Source of the DNA: Pseudomonadales bacterium
Lineage (GTDB): Bacteria; Pseudomonadota; Gammaproteobacteria; Pseudomonadales; Halieaceae
Length of the DNA stretch: 64,000 bases
Reading direction: 5' to 3'
Assembly: GCA_024234855.1 (NCBI GenBank)
Contig: JACKNN010000005.1
Coordinates: forward strand, 248,001-312,000
This document shows positions 43,901-54,084 of this stretch, piece after piece (within the stretch, counting starts at the first letter, position 1; each line of letters opens with the position of its first letter). The notes under the pieces are model-generated. The model made no database searches, was not told the origin of the DNA, and worked only from the letters and a program-made list of their open reading frames with translations. The translations under genes and the position numbers were made by a program.

Positions 43901-43985
43901 GCGGCGACGCGGTCGGGGAAAAACGAGCTACAGGGGACCGGAACTTTCGATTATACTGAGCGGATTCAGTAACGGAGGCTTTGGT

Positions 43986-44744
43986 ATGACCATCAGGCTT
44001 GCGGATGCGGGTGAGCAGAACGTCCTTAAGCCCTGCATTCACGACTATCAGGTAAACTGCGGCAATTGCCGTCTGAACAGCATCTGCCTGCCCCTGGCAC
44101 TGGAAAGCGACGATATTGAGCAGCTGGACGAGATAATCCAGCGCAGCAAGCCCCTGCAAAAGAGCCAGCACCTGTACCGCGAGGGCGACGTGTTCAAATC
44201 CGTTTACGCGGTCCGCTCCGGGGCCATGAAGGCCTACAAGACCACGGACGACGGTCGGGAGCAGGTTACCGGTTTTTACTTCCCGGGGGAGATCCTCGGC
44301 ATGGACGGCATCAGCAACAACCTGCACGCATCCTCCGCCAAGGCGCTGGAAACCGCCGCAGTCTGCGAGATCCCGTTCACCTCGCTGGAAAAACTCAGCA
44401 CCCTGATGCCGAGCCTGCAGCGTCATTTCTTCCAGCTCATGAGCCGTGAAATCACCGAAGACCAGCAGTTGATAACGCTGCTGAGCAAAAACTCCGCCGA
44501 TGAGCGAGTTGCCTCGCTTATGCTCAGTATTTCCACCCGGAATTCAAAGCGCAAACTCAGCGCCACGCAGTTCAGGCTGCCAATGTCCCGCGTGGATATA
44601 GGTAACTACCTGGGACTGACCGTGGAAACCGTCAGCCGGGTATTCAGTCGCATGCAAAAACTGGATATCCTGCGTGTCGATAACAAGGAAATCAAGATAC
44701 TGGATGTGTCGGGGCTGCAGAAGCTGGCCAATGTAGCCAGCTGA
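43986..44744 (+). CDS. fnr: FNR/Anr-type oxygen-sensing transcriptional regulator
   Basis: A CRP/FNR-family regulator whose [4Fe-4S] cluster is lost on contact with O2. The 252-residue protein has the cluster cysteines Cys25, Cys28 and Cys34 (CGNCRLNSIC) and a fourth at Cys127 (AAVCEIP), matching FNR spacing, then the cyclic-nucleotide-like beta-roll and a helix-turn-helix (about 198-220, RVDIGNYLGLTVETVSRV) with the FNR recognition E-SR pattern. GGAGG precedes the ATG. The FNR boxes in this window make it the likely regulator of hemN, the cbb3 cluster and ompW. Confidence 0.95.
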   Translation: MTIRLADAGEQNVLKPCIHDYQVNCGNCRLNSICLPLALESDDIEQLDEIIQRSKPLQKSQHLYREGDVFKSVYAVRSGAMKAYKTTDDGREQVTGFYFPGEILGMDGISNNLHASSAKALETAAVCEIPFTSLEKLSTLMPSLQRHFFQLMSREITEDQQLITLLSKNSADERVASLMLSISTRNSKRKLSATQFRLPMSRVDIGNYLGLTVETVSRVFSRMQKLDILRVDNKEIKILDVSGLQKLANVAS

Positions 44745-44766
44745 CCCCGACGGTCCGCAGCACACC

Positions 44767-44780
44767 TTGACGCATATCAA
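44767..44780 (+). promoter_or_regulatory. FNR/Anr box upstream of the cbb3 cluster
   Basis: TTGAC-GCAT-ATCAA, one mismatch to the FNR palindrome. TATCAT (44804-44809) follows after 23 bases as a -10-like hexamer. It lies 76 bases before the Yip1-like gene that precedes ccoN, so it could drive the whole oxidase operon. Confidence 0.72.
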
Positions 44781-44856
44781 GGATAGAAATTGCACACAAC
44801 CGCTATCATTACCCGTTTGATAATAACGTCAGTAGTTCAGGGGAGACTATAACCTA

Positions 44857-45459
44857 ATGATTCAACATACTTTCGGCTTGTTGGTCCGGCCCAGCGCCCA
44901 ATGGCGAACCGTCGCCGAGCTTCCGGAGAGCTCTTTCAGGACCCTGGTACTCTACCCGTGCTTTCTCGCCATCCTGCCGGCGGTGGCCTGGTACTACGGC
45001 ACCAGCCGGATCGGCTGGACCGTGGGCGACGAGGGGGAGACGATCAGGCTGACGGTGGAGAGCGCCCGCCAGATCAGTGTGCTGTTCTACCTGACCATGC
45101 TGGCTGCGGTTGCGGTGATCGGCTATTTCGTCCACTGGATGGCGGATACCTACGGCGCGGCCTCCACCCTGACCAAGGGTATCGTGATCGCCGGACTCAC
45201 TTCCACGCCGCTGTTCATCGCCGGGCTGGTGGGCTTTTATCCCCTGCTGTGGATCGACCTGTTGATCGGCGTCGCCGCAGTGAGCTGGTCGGTGTACCTG
45301 CTCTACCTGGGCATCCCCATCGTCATGGGCATACCCGAGGAGCGCGGCTTCCTGTTTTCCAGCGCCGTTGTCGGCGTTGCGCTGGTCATCCTTATCTGCG
45401 TAATGGTCGGCTCGGTAATCCTCTGGGATTATGGCGCGGCCCCGGCGTTTACCGACTGA
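44857..45459 (+). CDS. Yip1-family membrane protein (DUF1282-like)
   Basis: A 200-residue inner-membrane protein with about five transmembrane helices (about 28-46, 74-92, 105-125, 128-150, 165-190) and the YIP1-type opening MIQHTFGLLVRPSAQWR. The function is unknown. It lies between the FNR-boxed promoter and ccoN, 58 bases before ccoN on the same strand. A role in oxidase biogenesis is possible, but no redox or metal motif is visible. Confidence 0.75.
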   Translation: MIQHTFGLLVRPSAQWRTVAELPESSFRTLVLYPCFLAILPAVAWYYGTSRIGWTVGDEGETIRLTVESARQISVLFYLTMLAAVAVIGYFVHWMADTYGAASTLTKGIVIAGLTSTPLFIAGLVGFYPLLWIDLLIGVAAVSWSVYLLYLGIPIVMGIPEERGFLFSSAVVGVALVILICVMVGSVILWDYGAAPAFTD

Positions 45460-45517
45460 TCGGCGGTTGAATCCCGACCTTTTTCGTTGCACTGACATCT
45501 AGAATTGGAATTGAACC

Positions 45518-46963
45518 ATGAGCGAGCTTAACTCTGCACTGGAACACCCGACCTACAACTACAAGGTAGTGCGCCAGTTTGCCGTAATGACCGTTGTCTG
45601 GGGTATCGTCGGCATGCTGGTAGGCGTGCTGATCGCCGCCCAGCTGGCCTGGCCGGCACTGAACTTCGACCTGCCCTGGTTTCATTTTGGCCGCCTGCGC
45701 CCGCTGCATACCAACGCGGTGATTTTCGCGTTTGGCGGCTCGGCGCTGTTTGCCACCTCCTACTACGTGGTGCAGCGCACCTGCCAGGTCAGGCTGATCT
45801 CCGACAAGCTGGCCGCCTTGACATTCTGGGGCTGGCAACTGGTTATCGTGTCGGCCGCCATCACCCTGCCCCTGGGCCTGACGACCTCCAAGGAATACGC
45901 GGAGCTCGAGTGGCCGATTGATATCCTGATCACCGTGGTCTGGGTGCTGTACGCCATCGTCTTTTTCGGTACCATCGCCAGGCGCAAGGCCAACCACATC
46001 TACGTGGCGAACTGGTTTTACGGCTCATTCATCATCGCCGTCGCTGTGCTGCACATCATCAACAGCCTCGAAATGCCGATCGCCATGAATGCCTTCAAGT
46101 CCTATTCCATCTACGCCGGCACTGTCGACGCCATGGTGCAGTGGTGGTATGGCCACAACGCCGTCGGCTTTTTCCTGACTGCCGGCTTCCTGGGCATGAT
46201 GTATTACTTTGTGCCCAAGCAGGCGGGCCGGCCGGTTTACTCCTACCGCCTCAGCATCGTGCATTTCTGGGCACTGGTGGCGGTCTATATCTGGGCCGGG
46301 CCCCACCACCTGCATTACACCGCCCTGCCGGACTGGGCCCAGAGTCTTGGCATGGTGATGTCGCTGATCCTGCTGGCACCGTCCTGGGGCGGCATGATCA
46401 ACGGCATGATGACCCTGTCAGGTGCCTGGCACAAACTGCGCAGCGACCCTATCCTGCGCTTCCTGGTAGTCAGCCTCTCCTTCTACGGCATGTCCACCTT
46501 TGAAGGCCCGATGATGTCGATCAAGACGGTCAACTCTCTGTCGCATTACACCGACTGGACCATAGGCCACGTCCACTCCGGCGCCCTCGGCTGGGTGGCG
46601 ATGATTTCCATCGGCGCGATCTACCACCTGATCCCCATCCTGTTCGGCAAGGAGCGTATGTACAGCACCAACCTGATCAACACCCATTTCTGGATGTCCA
46701 CCATCGGCACCGTGCTCTACATCACCTCCATGTGGGTTAACGGCATCCTGCAGGGCCTGATGTGGCGCGCCTACAACCAGGACGGCACCCTGACCTACAG
46801 CTTTGTCGAGTCGGTGACAGCCAGCTATCCCGGCTATGTGGTGCGGGTAATCGGCGGCGCCATCTTCTTCAGCGGGATGCTGATCATGGCCTACAACGTG
46901 TACATGACCAGCCGCAAAGACATAGCACCGCAGGCGGCCCCGGCTGTCGCCAGCGCGGCCTAA
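45518..46963 (+). CDS. ccoN: Cytochrome cbb3 oxidase subunit I
   Basis: CcoN is the catalytic subunit of the high-affinity cbb3-type terminal oxidase: low-spin haem b, haem b3 and CuB in the inner membrane. The 481 residues span about twelve helices and contain HTNAVIFAFGG (low-spin haem ligand), the WWYGHNAVGFFL segment (CuB His and the crosslinked Tyr region) and the PHHLHY CuB pair, with the late haem His motifs around DWTIGHVHSGALGW. It is first of ccoNOQP. Length and motifs are standard. Confidence 0.97.
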   Translation: MSELNSALEHPTYNYKVVRQFAVMTVVWGIVGMLVGVLIAAQLAWPALNFDLPWFHFGRLRPLHTNAVIFAFGGSALFATSYYVVQRTCQVRLISDKLAALTFWGWQLVIVSAAITLPLGLTTSKEYAELEWPIDILITVVWVLYAIVFFGTIARRKANHIYVANWFYGSFIIAVAVLHIINSLEMPIAMNAFKSYSIYAGTVDAMVQWWYGHNAVGFFLTAGFLGMMYYFVPKQAGRPVYSYRLSIVHFWALVAVYIWAGPHHLHYTALPDWAQSLGMVMSLILLAPSWGGMINGMMTLSGAWHKLRSDPILRFLVVSLSFYGMSTFEGPMMSIKTVNSLSHYTDWTIGHVHSGALGWVAMISIGAIYHLIPILFGKERMYSTNLINTHFWMSTIGTVLYITSMWVNGILQGLMWRAYNQDGTLTYSFVESVTASYPGYVVRVIGGAIFFSGMLIMAYNVYMTSRKDIAPQAAPAVASAA

Positions 46964-46973
46964 GGAGAAGACC

Positions 46974-47582
46974 ATGAAACATGAAGTCGTTGAAAAAAAT
47001 ATCGGCCTGATGATGATCCTCATCCTGGTCGCGCTCAGTTTCGGCACCCTGGTCGAGCTGGTGCCACTGCTGTTCGCCAAGGAGACCCACGAGCCGATCG
47101 CCGGACTCAAGCCGTTGCCCGCGCTGGAACTGGAGGGTCGCGATATCTATATCCGCGAGGGCTGCAACGTGTGTCACTCACAGATGATTCGCCCCCTGCG
47201 GGCCGAGACCGAGCGCTACGGCCACTACTCGGTCGCCGGTGAGTTGGTATACAACCACCCCTTCCTGTGGGGCTCCAAGCGCACCGGTCCCGACCTGGCG
47301 CGGGTGGGCAAGCGCTACAGTGACGACTGGCACCGCGCCCACCTGTACAACCCCCGGGATGTGGTACCGGAATCGAATATGCCCGCTTTCCCCTGGCTGT
47401 TTGAAGATGAGATAAACAGCGAGCGCACCAATCTGAAGATGATCGCCCTGCGCAGGGTCGGCGTTCCCTATACCGACGAGGACATCAGCGGTGCCGCGGC
47501 GGCGGTGGCCGGCAAAAAGGAAATCGACGCACTGGTTGCTTACCTGCAGCAACTGGGCACCCTGCTGCAATCGAGGCGCTGA
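46974..47582 (+). CDS. ccoO: Cytochrome cbb3 oxidase subunit II (monohaem cytochrome c)
   Basis: CcoO is membrane-anchored and carries one haem c on the periplasmic side, passing electrons to CcoN. The 202-residue protein has one N-terminal helix (about 11-29), the haem site EGCNVCHSQMIRP (about 61-73) and a conserved MPAFPW axial-ligand segment (about 136-141). AAGGAGA precedes the ATG, and ccoN ends 10 bases before. Confidence 0.96.
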   Translation: MKHEVVEKNIGLMMILILVALSFGTLVELVPLLFAKETHEPIAGLKPLPALELEGRDIYIREGCNVCHSQMIRPLRAETERYGHYSVAGELVYNHPFLWGSKRTGPDLARVGKRYSDDWHRAHLYNPRDVVPESNMPAFPWLFEDEINSERTNLKMIALRRVGVPYTDEDISGAAAAVAGKKEIDALVAYLQQLGTLLQSRR

Positions 47583-47588
47583 TTGATT

Positions 47589-47768
47589 ATGGATATCAAC
47601 GATTTAAGAGGTATCAGCACAGCGTTCCTGATGATTACGTTCATCGGCATGTGCTTCTGGGCCTACAACAGCAAACGAAAAAAAGCATTTGATGAGGCCG
47701 CCAACTTGCCATTCGCGGACGAGGAGCTGAATCAAGCCACCATGCAGGAGGAGGTAAAGAATGGCTAG
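47589..47768 (+). CDS. ccoQ: Cytochrome cbb3 oxidase subunit IV CcoQ
   Basis: A 59-residue single-helix protein (hydrophobic segment about 12-26, then a KRKKAF basic stretch), typical of CcoQ, which stabilises the oxidase complex. The ATG at 47589-47591 (MDINDLRG) is preferred over an in-frame TTG two codons earlier. Its end overlaps the start of ccoP by 8 bases. Confidence 0.9.
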   Translation: MDINDLRGISTAFLMITFIGMCFWAYNSKRKKAFDEAANLPFADEELNQATMQEEVKNG

Positions 47769-48642
47769 TTTCTGGAGCAACTGGATAATCATCCTCACGA
47801 CCACCACGATCGTGGGGATCACCTGGATCCTGTTTGCCAACCGCAAGCGCGAGAAGCAATCCCCGGACCAGACCACCGGACATGTCTATGACGGCATTGA
47901 GGAACTGGACAACCCCCTGCCCGCCTGGTGGTTCTACATGTTCGTCATCACCATCGTCTGGGGTATCGGCTATCTCATCGTGTATCCCGGCATGGGCAAC
48001 TTCGCCGGCGTTATCGGCTGGAGCCAGATCGGCCAGTACGACAAGGAAGTGGCCAGCGCAGAGCAAAAATACCGCGACATGCGGGATCGCTACCTGGCGC
48101 TGCCGGTGGAGGAGATTGCGGCCGACCCCGCGGTGCGCAAAATGGGCATGCGGATGTTTGCCAACAACTGCGCCCAGTGCCACGGTGCCGATGGCAAGGG
48201 CCGCTACGGCTTTCCCAATCTCACCGATGACGACTGGATCTTCGGCGGCGACCCGGCCACGATCAAGGCCACTATCGAGAACGGACGCCAGTCCGCCATG
48301 CCCGCCTGGGGCAGTATTATTGGCGACAAGGGCGTGGCCGACGTCACCCAGTACGTGCTGGGGCTCAATGGTCGGGACAACGACGCGGCCCAGGCCGCCG
48401 CCGGGGAAACCGTGTTCCAGACCTATTGTCTGGCCTGTCACGGCGCCGACGGGCACGGCAATCCCGCCCTGGGCGCGCCCAACCTGACCAACGGGGTCTG
48501 GCTCTATGGCGGCAGCCAGGAGCAGATCGCACAGTCCATCAGAGCCGGTCGCAACGGCGTCATGCCGGCGTTCAAGGACACGCTCACCGAGGACAAGATC
48601 CATATCCTCACCGCCTATGTCTACGGCCTCGGCAGGCAGTAG
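47761..48642 (+). CDS. ccoP: Cytochrome cbb3 oxidase subunit III (dihaem cytochrome c)
   Basis: CcoP delivers electrons from cytochrome c to CcoO through two haem c groups. The 293-residue protein has two N-terminal membrane helices (about 5-22 and 56-76) and haem sites CAQCHGADGKG (about 138-148) and CLACHGADGHG (about 223-233), each with downstream methionine ligands (MPAWG, MPAFK). The ATG lies within the end of ccoQ, which suggests coupled translation. Confidence 0.97.
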   Translation: MASFWSNWIIILTTTTIVGITWILFANRKREKQSPDQTTGHVYDGIEELDNPLPAWWFYMFVITIVWGIGYLIVYPGMGNFAGVIGWSQIGQYDKEVASAEQKYRDMRDRYLALPVEEIAADPAVRKMGMRMFANNCAQCHGADGKGRYGFPNLTDDDWIFGGDPATIKATIENGRQSAMPAWGSIIGDKGVADVTQYVLGLNGRDNDAAQAAAGETVFQTYCLACHGADGHGNPALGAPNLTNGVWLYGGSQEQIAQSIRAGRNGVMPAFKDTLTEDKIHILTAYVYGLGRQ

Positions 48643-48721
48643 CCCGGCTGATACTGACACCCGGGGTGCCATGGACGGCTCCCCGCACCACGCTTGAACC
48701 CCACACCACGGAACAGGACCC

Positions 48722-50130
<1,409 letters not shown>

Positions 50131-50131
<1 letters not shown>

Positions 50132-50628
50132 TGAAACCCGGCTTCCCCGGCGGCGACAGCGAACCCTGGTACCGGCAGTTCTGGCCATGGTTCCTCATAT
50201 TGCTGCCGGCCAGCGTCGTGGTCGCGGGTCTGTTCACCCTGTACATCGCCAACGAGGGCGCGGATGACCTGGTTGTCGACGACTATTACAAGGATGGCCT
50301 GGCGATCAACCGGCAGCTTGAGAAAAAACAGCGCAGCATCGATCTGGGAATCACCGCCACGCTACACGTCTCGGATAGCCATGTTACCGCGCGGGTCACG
50401 GGCCCCGTGGACGACGCAACACTCACGCTGCTGCTGTCCCATCCGCTGGAGTCCGACCGGGATTTCACCGTCGTGCTGGCAAGAATCGCCCCCGGTATTT
50501 TCCAGGCGGTTTTGCCAGCCGAGATCGCGCCCCGCTGGCACTGGATATTGATGTCGGGGCAACCGGACGCCTGGCGACTGGACGGCGATATAGCAGCCCA
50601 CGATATCGGCAATGCCGTCATCGAGTGA
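50131..50628 (+). CDS. fixH: FixH-family cbb3 maturation protein (CcoH)
   Basis: A 165-residue protein with a single N-terminal helix (about 21-41) and a periplasmic domain. CcoH/FixH is needed for stable assembly of cbb3 oxidase. The pattern YKDGLAINRQLEKK (about 54-67) is characteristic of the family. I chose the ATG at 50131-50133, which overlaps the ccoG stop by one base; a GTG one codon earlier is also possible. Its 3' end overlaps the ccoI start by 17 bases. Confidence 0.9.
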
Positions 50629-53047
50629 CTCCACCGCCGGCCCCCAGCTTTGCTACCACTGCGGCGAACAGGTGCCGGTGGGAGCCGATCTTGGCGTCGT
50701 CATAGCCGGTGAAATACGCCCCATGTGCTGCCCCGGCTGCCGTGCGGTAGCCCAGCTCATCAGCGCCAACGGCCTCGAGAACTTCTACCAGCAGCGCACC
50801 GCCTATAACCTGCGCCCCCAGGAGCGTGAGGTGGCCGCGCTGGAACAATACCTGGTCTACGATGACCCGGCGCTGGCGGCGAGTTTCACCGATATCGACA
50901 GCGCCGGCAACATGACTGCGCGACTGCTGCTGGGCGGTATATCCTGCGCCGCCTGCACCTGGTTGATAGAGCAGACCATGGCGCGGCTGCCCGGCGTCAG
51001 CCGCGCACTGGTCAATCTGCAGCAGAGCCGGCTGGACATCCAGTTCGACCCCGCCCGGATCCCCCTGAGCCAGGTATTCGCCCGCCTGGATGCGCTGGGC
51101 TACCAGGTCAGGCCTTTCCAGGCCAGCGCCCAGCGCCGGCAGATGGGCGAGGAATACCGACTGGAGTTGCGCCGGCTGGCAGTCGCCGGCCTGGGTATGA
51201 TGCAGGTCGGCATGTTCGCCGTCGCCCTGCACGCGGGGGATATACAGGGTATCGAAAACCAGTACCAGGGATTGCTGCGCTGGGTGAGCCTGCTGGTCGC
51301 CAGTTTCGTGGTCCTGTTCAGCGCCCGGCCGTTTTTTACCACCGCCTGGCGCCACCTGCGGCAGGGGGCGCTGGTGATGGACCTGCCGGTGGCACTGGCG
51401 ATCGGGCTCGCCTGGCTGGCCAGCGCCTGGGCAACCGCGAGCGGCGGCGGCCAGGTGTATTTCGACTCGGTGGTGATGTTTACCTTTTTCCTGCTGCTGG
51501 GCCGCTTTCTTGAACGCCGGGTGCGGCAGCGCCATGCACTCACCTGGTTCGACGCCCAGAGCGCGCTGCCCGATGCGGTATCGGCCCGACGCGGCGGCCA
51601 GTGGGCCACCGTGCCGCGGGTGCAGTTGCAGTCCGGTGACATCGTCCTGGTCAGGGCGGGGGAAACCGTGCCGGTGGACGGGCGTGTGTGTGACGGTTGC
51701 AGCGCTGTGCGCGAGGACACGTTCAACGGTGAGCCCCTGCCCCGCAGGGTCCGCCCGGATGACACCGTTTACGCCGGTACCGTCAATGTCGAGGCGGCAC
51801 TTGAACTGGAGGTGCTGGGCAGCTACCTGGACAGTCGCCTGGCCGCCCTGCAACGCTCGGTGGAGCAGGCCCAGACCGCCAAGCCCCGCCTGGCCCGCCT
51901 GGCCGACCGCATCGCCTCCTGGTTCGTGGGCGCCATCCTGCTGGTCACCACGGCCACCGCCCTGGTGTGGAGCCATCTGGCACCGGACCAGGCGCTGTGG
52001 ATCAGTCTTTCAGTACTGGTCATCAGCTGTCCCTGTGCACTGGCGCTGGCCACGCCGGCAGCACTCACCAGCGCAGCCAGCGCCCTGCGCAGCACCGGTG
52101 TGATCGTCAGGGGCGAAAATGCGCTGGAGTCCCTCGCCCGCACGACCCACCTGATTTTCGACAAAACCGGCACCCTCACAGAAGGTTCGCTGGCAATCAC
52201 CGACGTGCGACTGCTGGCAGAGCTGCCCCGCGAACGTGTACTGGCGCTGGCGGCGGCCATGCAGCAGTACTCCGGCCACCCCGTGGCCCGGGCGTTCAGC
52301 GCCATCGACGCCGCAGCGAGCCTGGACCAGGTCCAGTATACGGTGGGCGCGGGACTGGAGGCCCGCGCGGGCGATCATACCTACAGGCTGGGCAGCGAAT
52401 CGTTCTGCCGCGGACAGGCGCTGGCGCTGCCGCCGCCGCCCGCCGAGCCGCTGTACTGGGTGGCCCTGGTCCGCGACGAGCTGCCCCTGGCCTGGATCGG
52501 TCTCGCCGATCGCACCCGGGACGAGGCCGCGGCCGTCGTCGGCGCGGCCACGGCGGCGGGGCTCCAGGTTGAATTGCTCACCGGGGACGGCTCAGGCCAG
52601 GGCCCGCTGCTTGCCCGCCGCCTCGGGATTGAGACTGTCAGCAGCGGCCTGGAACCACAGCAGAAAATGGCCCATGTGCGGGCACTGCAGGCGACCGGCG
52701 CGGTGGTGGCCATGGTGGGTGACGGGCTCAACGATGCGCCGGTACTGGGCCTGGCCGACGCCTCGTTCGCCGTGGCCAATGCCACCGACCTCGCCCGCAC
52801 CCAGGCGGATTTCGTGCTTCTCGACGGCGACCTGAACAGCGTCATCCGAACCTGGCGCAAGGCCCGGCAGTGCCGGCGGGTGATACTGCAGAATTTTGCC
52901 TGGGCGCTGGCATACAACGCCTGTGGGATTCCCCTGGCGGCCCTCGGCTTCATCCCCCCCTGGGCGGCTGCCATTGGCATGTCGCTCAGTTCGCTGCTGG
53001 TAGTCGTCAACTCCCTGCGGTTAAATGGCGGGCCAAACACCGCATGA
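50612..53047 (+). CDS. ccoI: Copper-transporting P1B-type ATPase CcoI (FixI)
   Basis: CcoI supplies copper for the CuB centre of cbb3 oxidase by exporting it from the cytoplasm. The 811-residue protein has an unusual Cys-rich N-terminus (CYHC at 14-17 and CCPGC at 39-43), a heavy-metal-associated domain with SCAAC (Cys112 and Cys115), about eight helices, the CPC site (Cys473-Pro474-Cys475), DKTGT (Asp517 phosphorylated) and GDGLND. The actuator motif, normally TGE, reads NGE (Asn372-Gly373-Glu374); the catalytic Glu is kept. Confidence 0.95.
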   Translation: MPSSSDSTAGPQLCYHCGEQVPVGADLGVVIAGEIRPMCCPGCRAVAQLISANGLENFYQQRTAYNLRPQEREVAALEQYLVYDDPALAASFTDIDSAGNMTARLLLGGISCAACTWLIEQTMARLPGVSRALVNLQQSRLDIQFDPARIPLSQVFARLDALGYQVRPFQASAQRRQMGEEYRLELRRLAVAGLGMMQVGMFAVALHAGDIQGIENQYQGLLRWVSLLVASFVVLFSARPFFTTAWRHLRQGALVMDLPVALAIGLAWLASAWATASGGGQVYFDSVVMFTFFLLLGRFLERRVRQRHALTWFDAQSALPDAVSARRGGQWATVPRVQLQSGDIVLVRAGETVPVDGRVCDGCSAVREDTFNGEPLPRRVRPDDTVYAGTVNVEAALELEVLGSYLDSRLAALQRSVEQAQTAKPRLARLADRIASWFVGAILLVTTATALVWSHLAPDQALWISLSVLVISCPCALALATPAALTSAASALRSTGVIVRGENALESLARTTHLIFDKTGTLTEGSLAITDVRLLAELPRERVLALAAAMQQYSGHPVARAFSAIDAAASLDQVQYTVGAGLEARAGDHTYRLGSESFCRGQALALPPPPAEPLYWVALVRDELPLAWIGLADRTRDEAAAVVGAATAAGLQVELLTGDGSGQGPLLARRLGIETVSSGLEPQQKMAHVRALQATGAVVAMVGDGLNDAPVLGLADASFAVANATDLARTQADFVLLDGDLNSVIRTWRKARQCRRVILQNFAWALAYNACGIPLAALGFIPPWAAAIGMSLSSLLVVVNSLRLNGGPNTA

Positions 53048-53056
53048 GTTCCACAC

Positions 53057-53260
53057 GTGGATAGCCTGTACCTACTGATACCGATCGCCCTGCTGTTCTG
53101 CGCCATCGGCATCAAACTGCTGCTGTGGGCCATCGACAACGGCCAGTACGACGACCTGGACAAGGAGGCCTGGAAAATCCTGGCCGACGACGAACCGGCG
53201 CTGCCGTCGACCGAACAGGACGGGTCGCCCCCCGACCAGCAAAGGCGCGAACAGCCGTGA
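53057..53260 (+). CDS. ccoS: Cbb3 oxidase assembly protein CcoS
   Basis: A 67-residue single-helix protein beginning MDSLYLLIPIALLF, the CcoS signature, needed for cofactor insertion into cbb3 oxidase. The start is GTG at 53057-53059. The acidic C-terminal tail is normal. Its stop overlaps the next gene's GTG by 4 bases. Confidence 0.93.
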   Translation: MDSLYLLIPIALLFCAIGIKLLLWAIDNGQYDDLDKEAWKILADDEPALPSTEQDGSPPDQQRREQP

Positions 53261-53967
53261 CAGAACTGGGGTATGCCAGCGCGCTGGGGCTCGGCCTGGC
53301 GGGGGCCGGCCATTGCCTGGGGATGTGCGGCGGCATCGCTGTTGCGCTGAACCTGGGTGGCGCAGCCTCGCCCGCGGTCACCCTCGCCTATCACGCGGGC
53401 CGCATCGCCAGCTATACCCTGCTGGGCGCCGCTCTGGGACTGGCGGCGGGGAGCGTCGACATCAGCGCATGGACGATAGGCCTGCGCTACCTCGCGGGCG
53501 CACTGCTGGTCGGCATGGGCCTGTATATCGCCGGGGTGTGGCGCGGTATGGCGCTGCTGGAACGCGCCGGCGCCCACCTGTGGCGGCCGGTGCAGCGGCT
53601 GTCATCCGGCCTGCTCCCTATCCGCCACTGGCACCAGGCCCTTGCGCTGGGCCTGTGCTGGGGCCTGATGCCCTGCGGCCTGATCTACAGCAGCCTCGCC
53701 TGGGCGGCTACGGCCCGGCACGCCCCCACCTCAGCGCTGATGATGTTCCTGTTCGGTGTCGGCACCCTGCCGGCCATGCTCGCCACCAGCTTTGGCGCAC
53801 AGGGGCTGCAGGGATTCCTGCGCCGCCGCGGCCTGAAGTTGTTGATCGCCGCGCTGCTGGTGGTATCCGGTGGCTGGACCCTCTACATCACCGCGGCCCA
53901 CAGCGGTCACGCGACTCATGCCGACGGCGCCAACACCCCCATGGATCACTCTCACATGCACCACTGA
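53257..53967 (+). CDS. COG2836 membrane protein (sulfite exporter TauE/SafE or DsbD_2-type) with His-rich tail
   Basis: A 236-residue inner-membrane protein with about six helices and the GAGHCLGMCGGIA motif near the start, typical of the DsbD_2/COG2836 family that follows ccoS in many proteobacteria. The C-terminus is His- and Met-rich (MDHSHMHH), suggesting metal binding, so a copper role is plausible. GTG at 53257-53259 overlaps the ccoS stop, which supports one operon. The substrate is unknown; the TauE/SafE name is by automated convention. Confidence 0.85.
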   Translation: MTELGYASALGLGLAGAGHCLGMCGGIAVALNLGGAASPAVTLAYHAGRIASYTLLGAALGLAAGSVDISAWTIGLRYLAGALLVGMGLYIAGVWRGMALLERAGAHLWRPVQRLSSGLLPIRHWHQALALGLCWGLMPCGLIYSSLAWAATARHAPTSALMMFLFGVGTLPAMLATSFGAQGLQGFLRRRGLKLLIAALLVVSGGWTLYITAAHSGHATHADGANTPMDHSHMHH

Positions 53968-54012
53968 GACTGACCATCGAGTGACCGCCGGACCGTCGCG
54001 CTATCGGCAGCT

Positions 54013-54044
54013 AAAAAAAAAGACCCCGCTAGAGACTAGCGAGG
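54013..54044 (-). terminator. Rho-independent terminator of ompW
   Basis: On the minus strand CCTCGCTAG and CTAGCGGGG pair (one G-T wobble) across a TCT loop, followed by TC and nine T residues. It lies 41 bases beyond the ompW stop and also marks the end of the convergent cbb3 cluster. Confidence 0.85.
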
Positions 54045-54084
54045 CCAGGCGCCATATGGCCGTAGGTGAGGCGGCCAAATGGGT

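Noticed and set aside
43939..43958. A sigma-E-like GGAACTT upstream of fnr.
   Set aside because: No TCTGA/TCTAA-type -10 lies 15-16 bases downstream. TATACT nearby fits sigma-70 better, but it lacks a clear -35.
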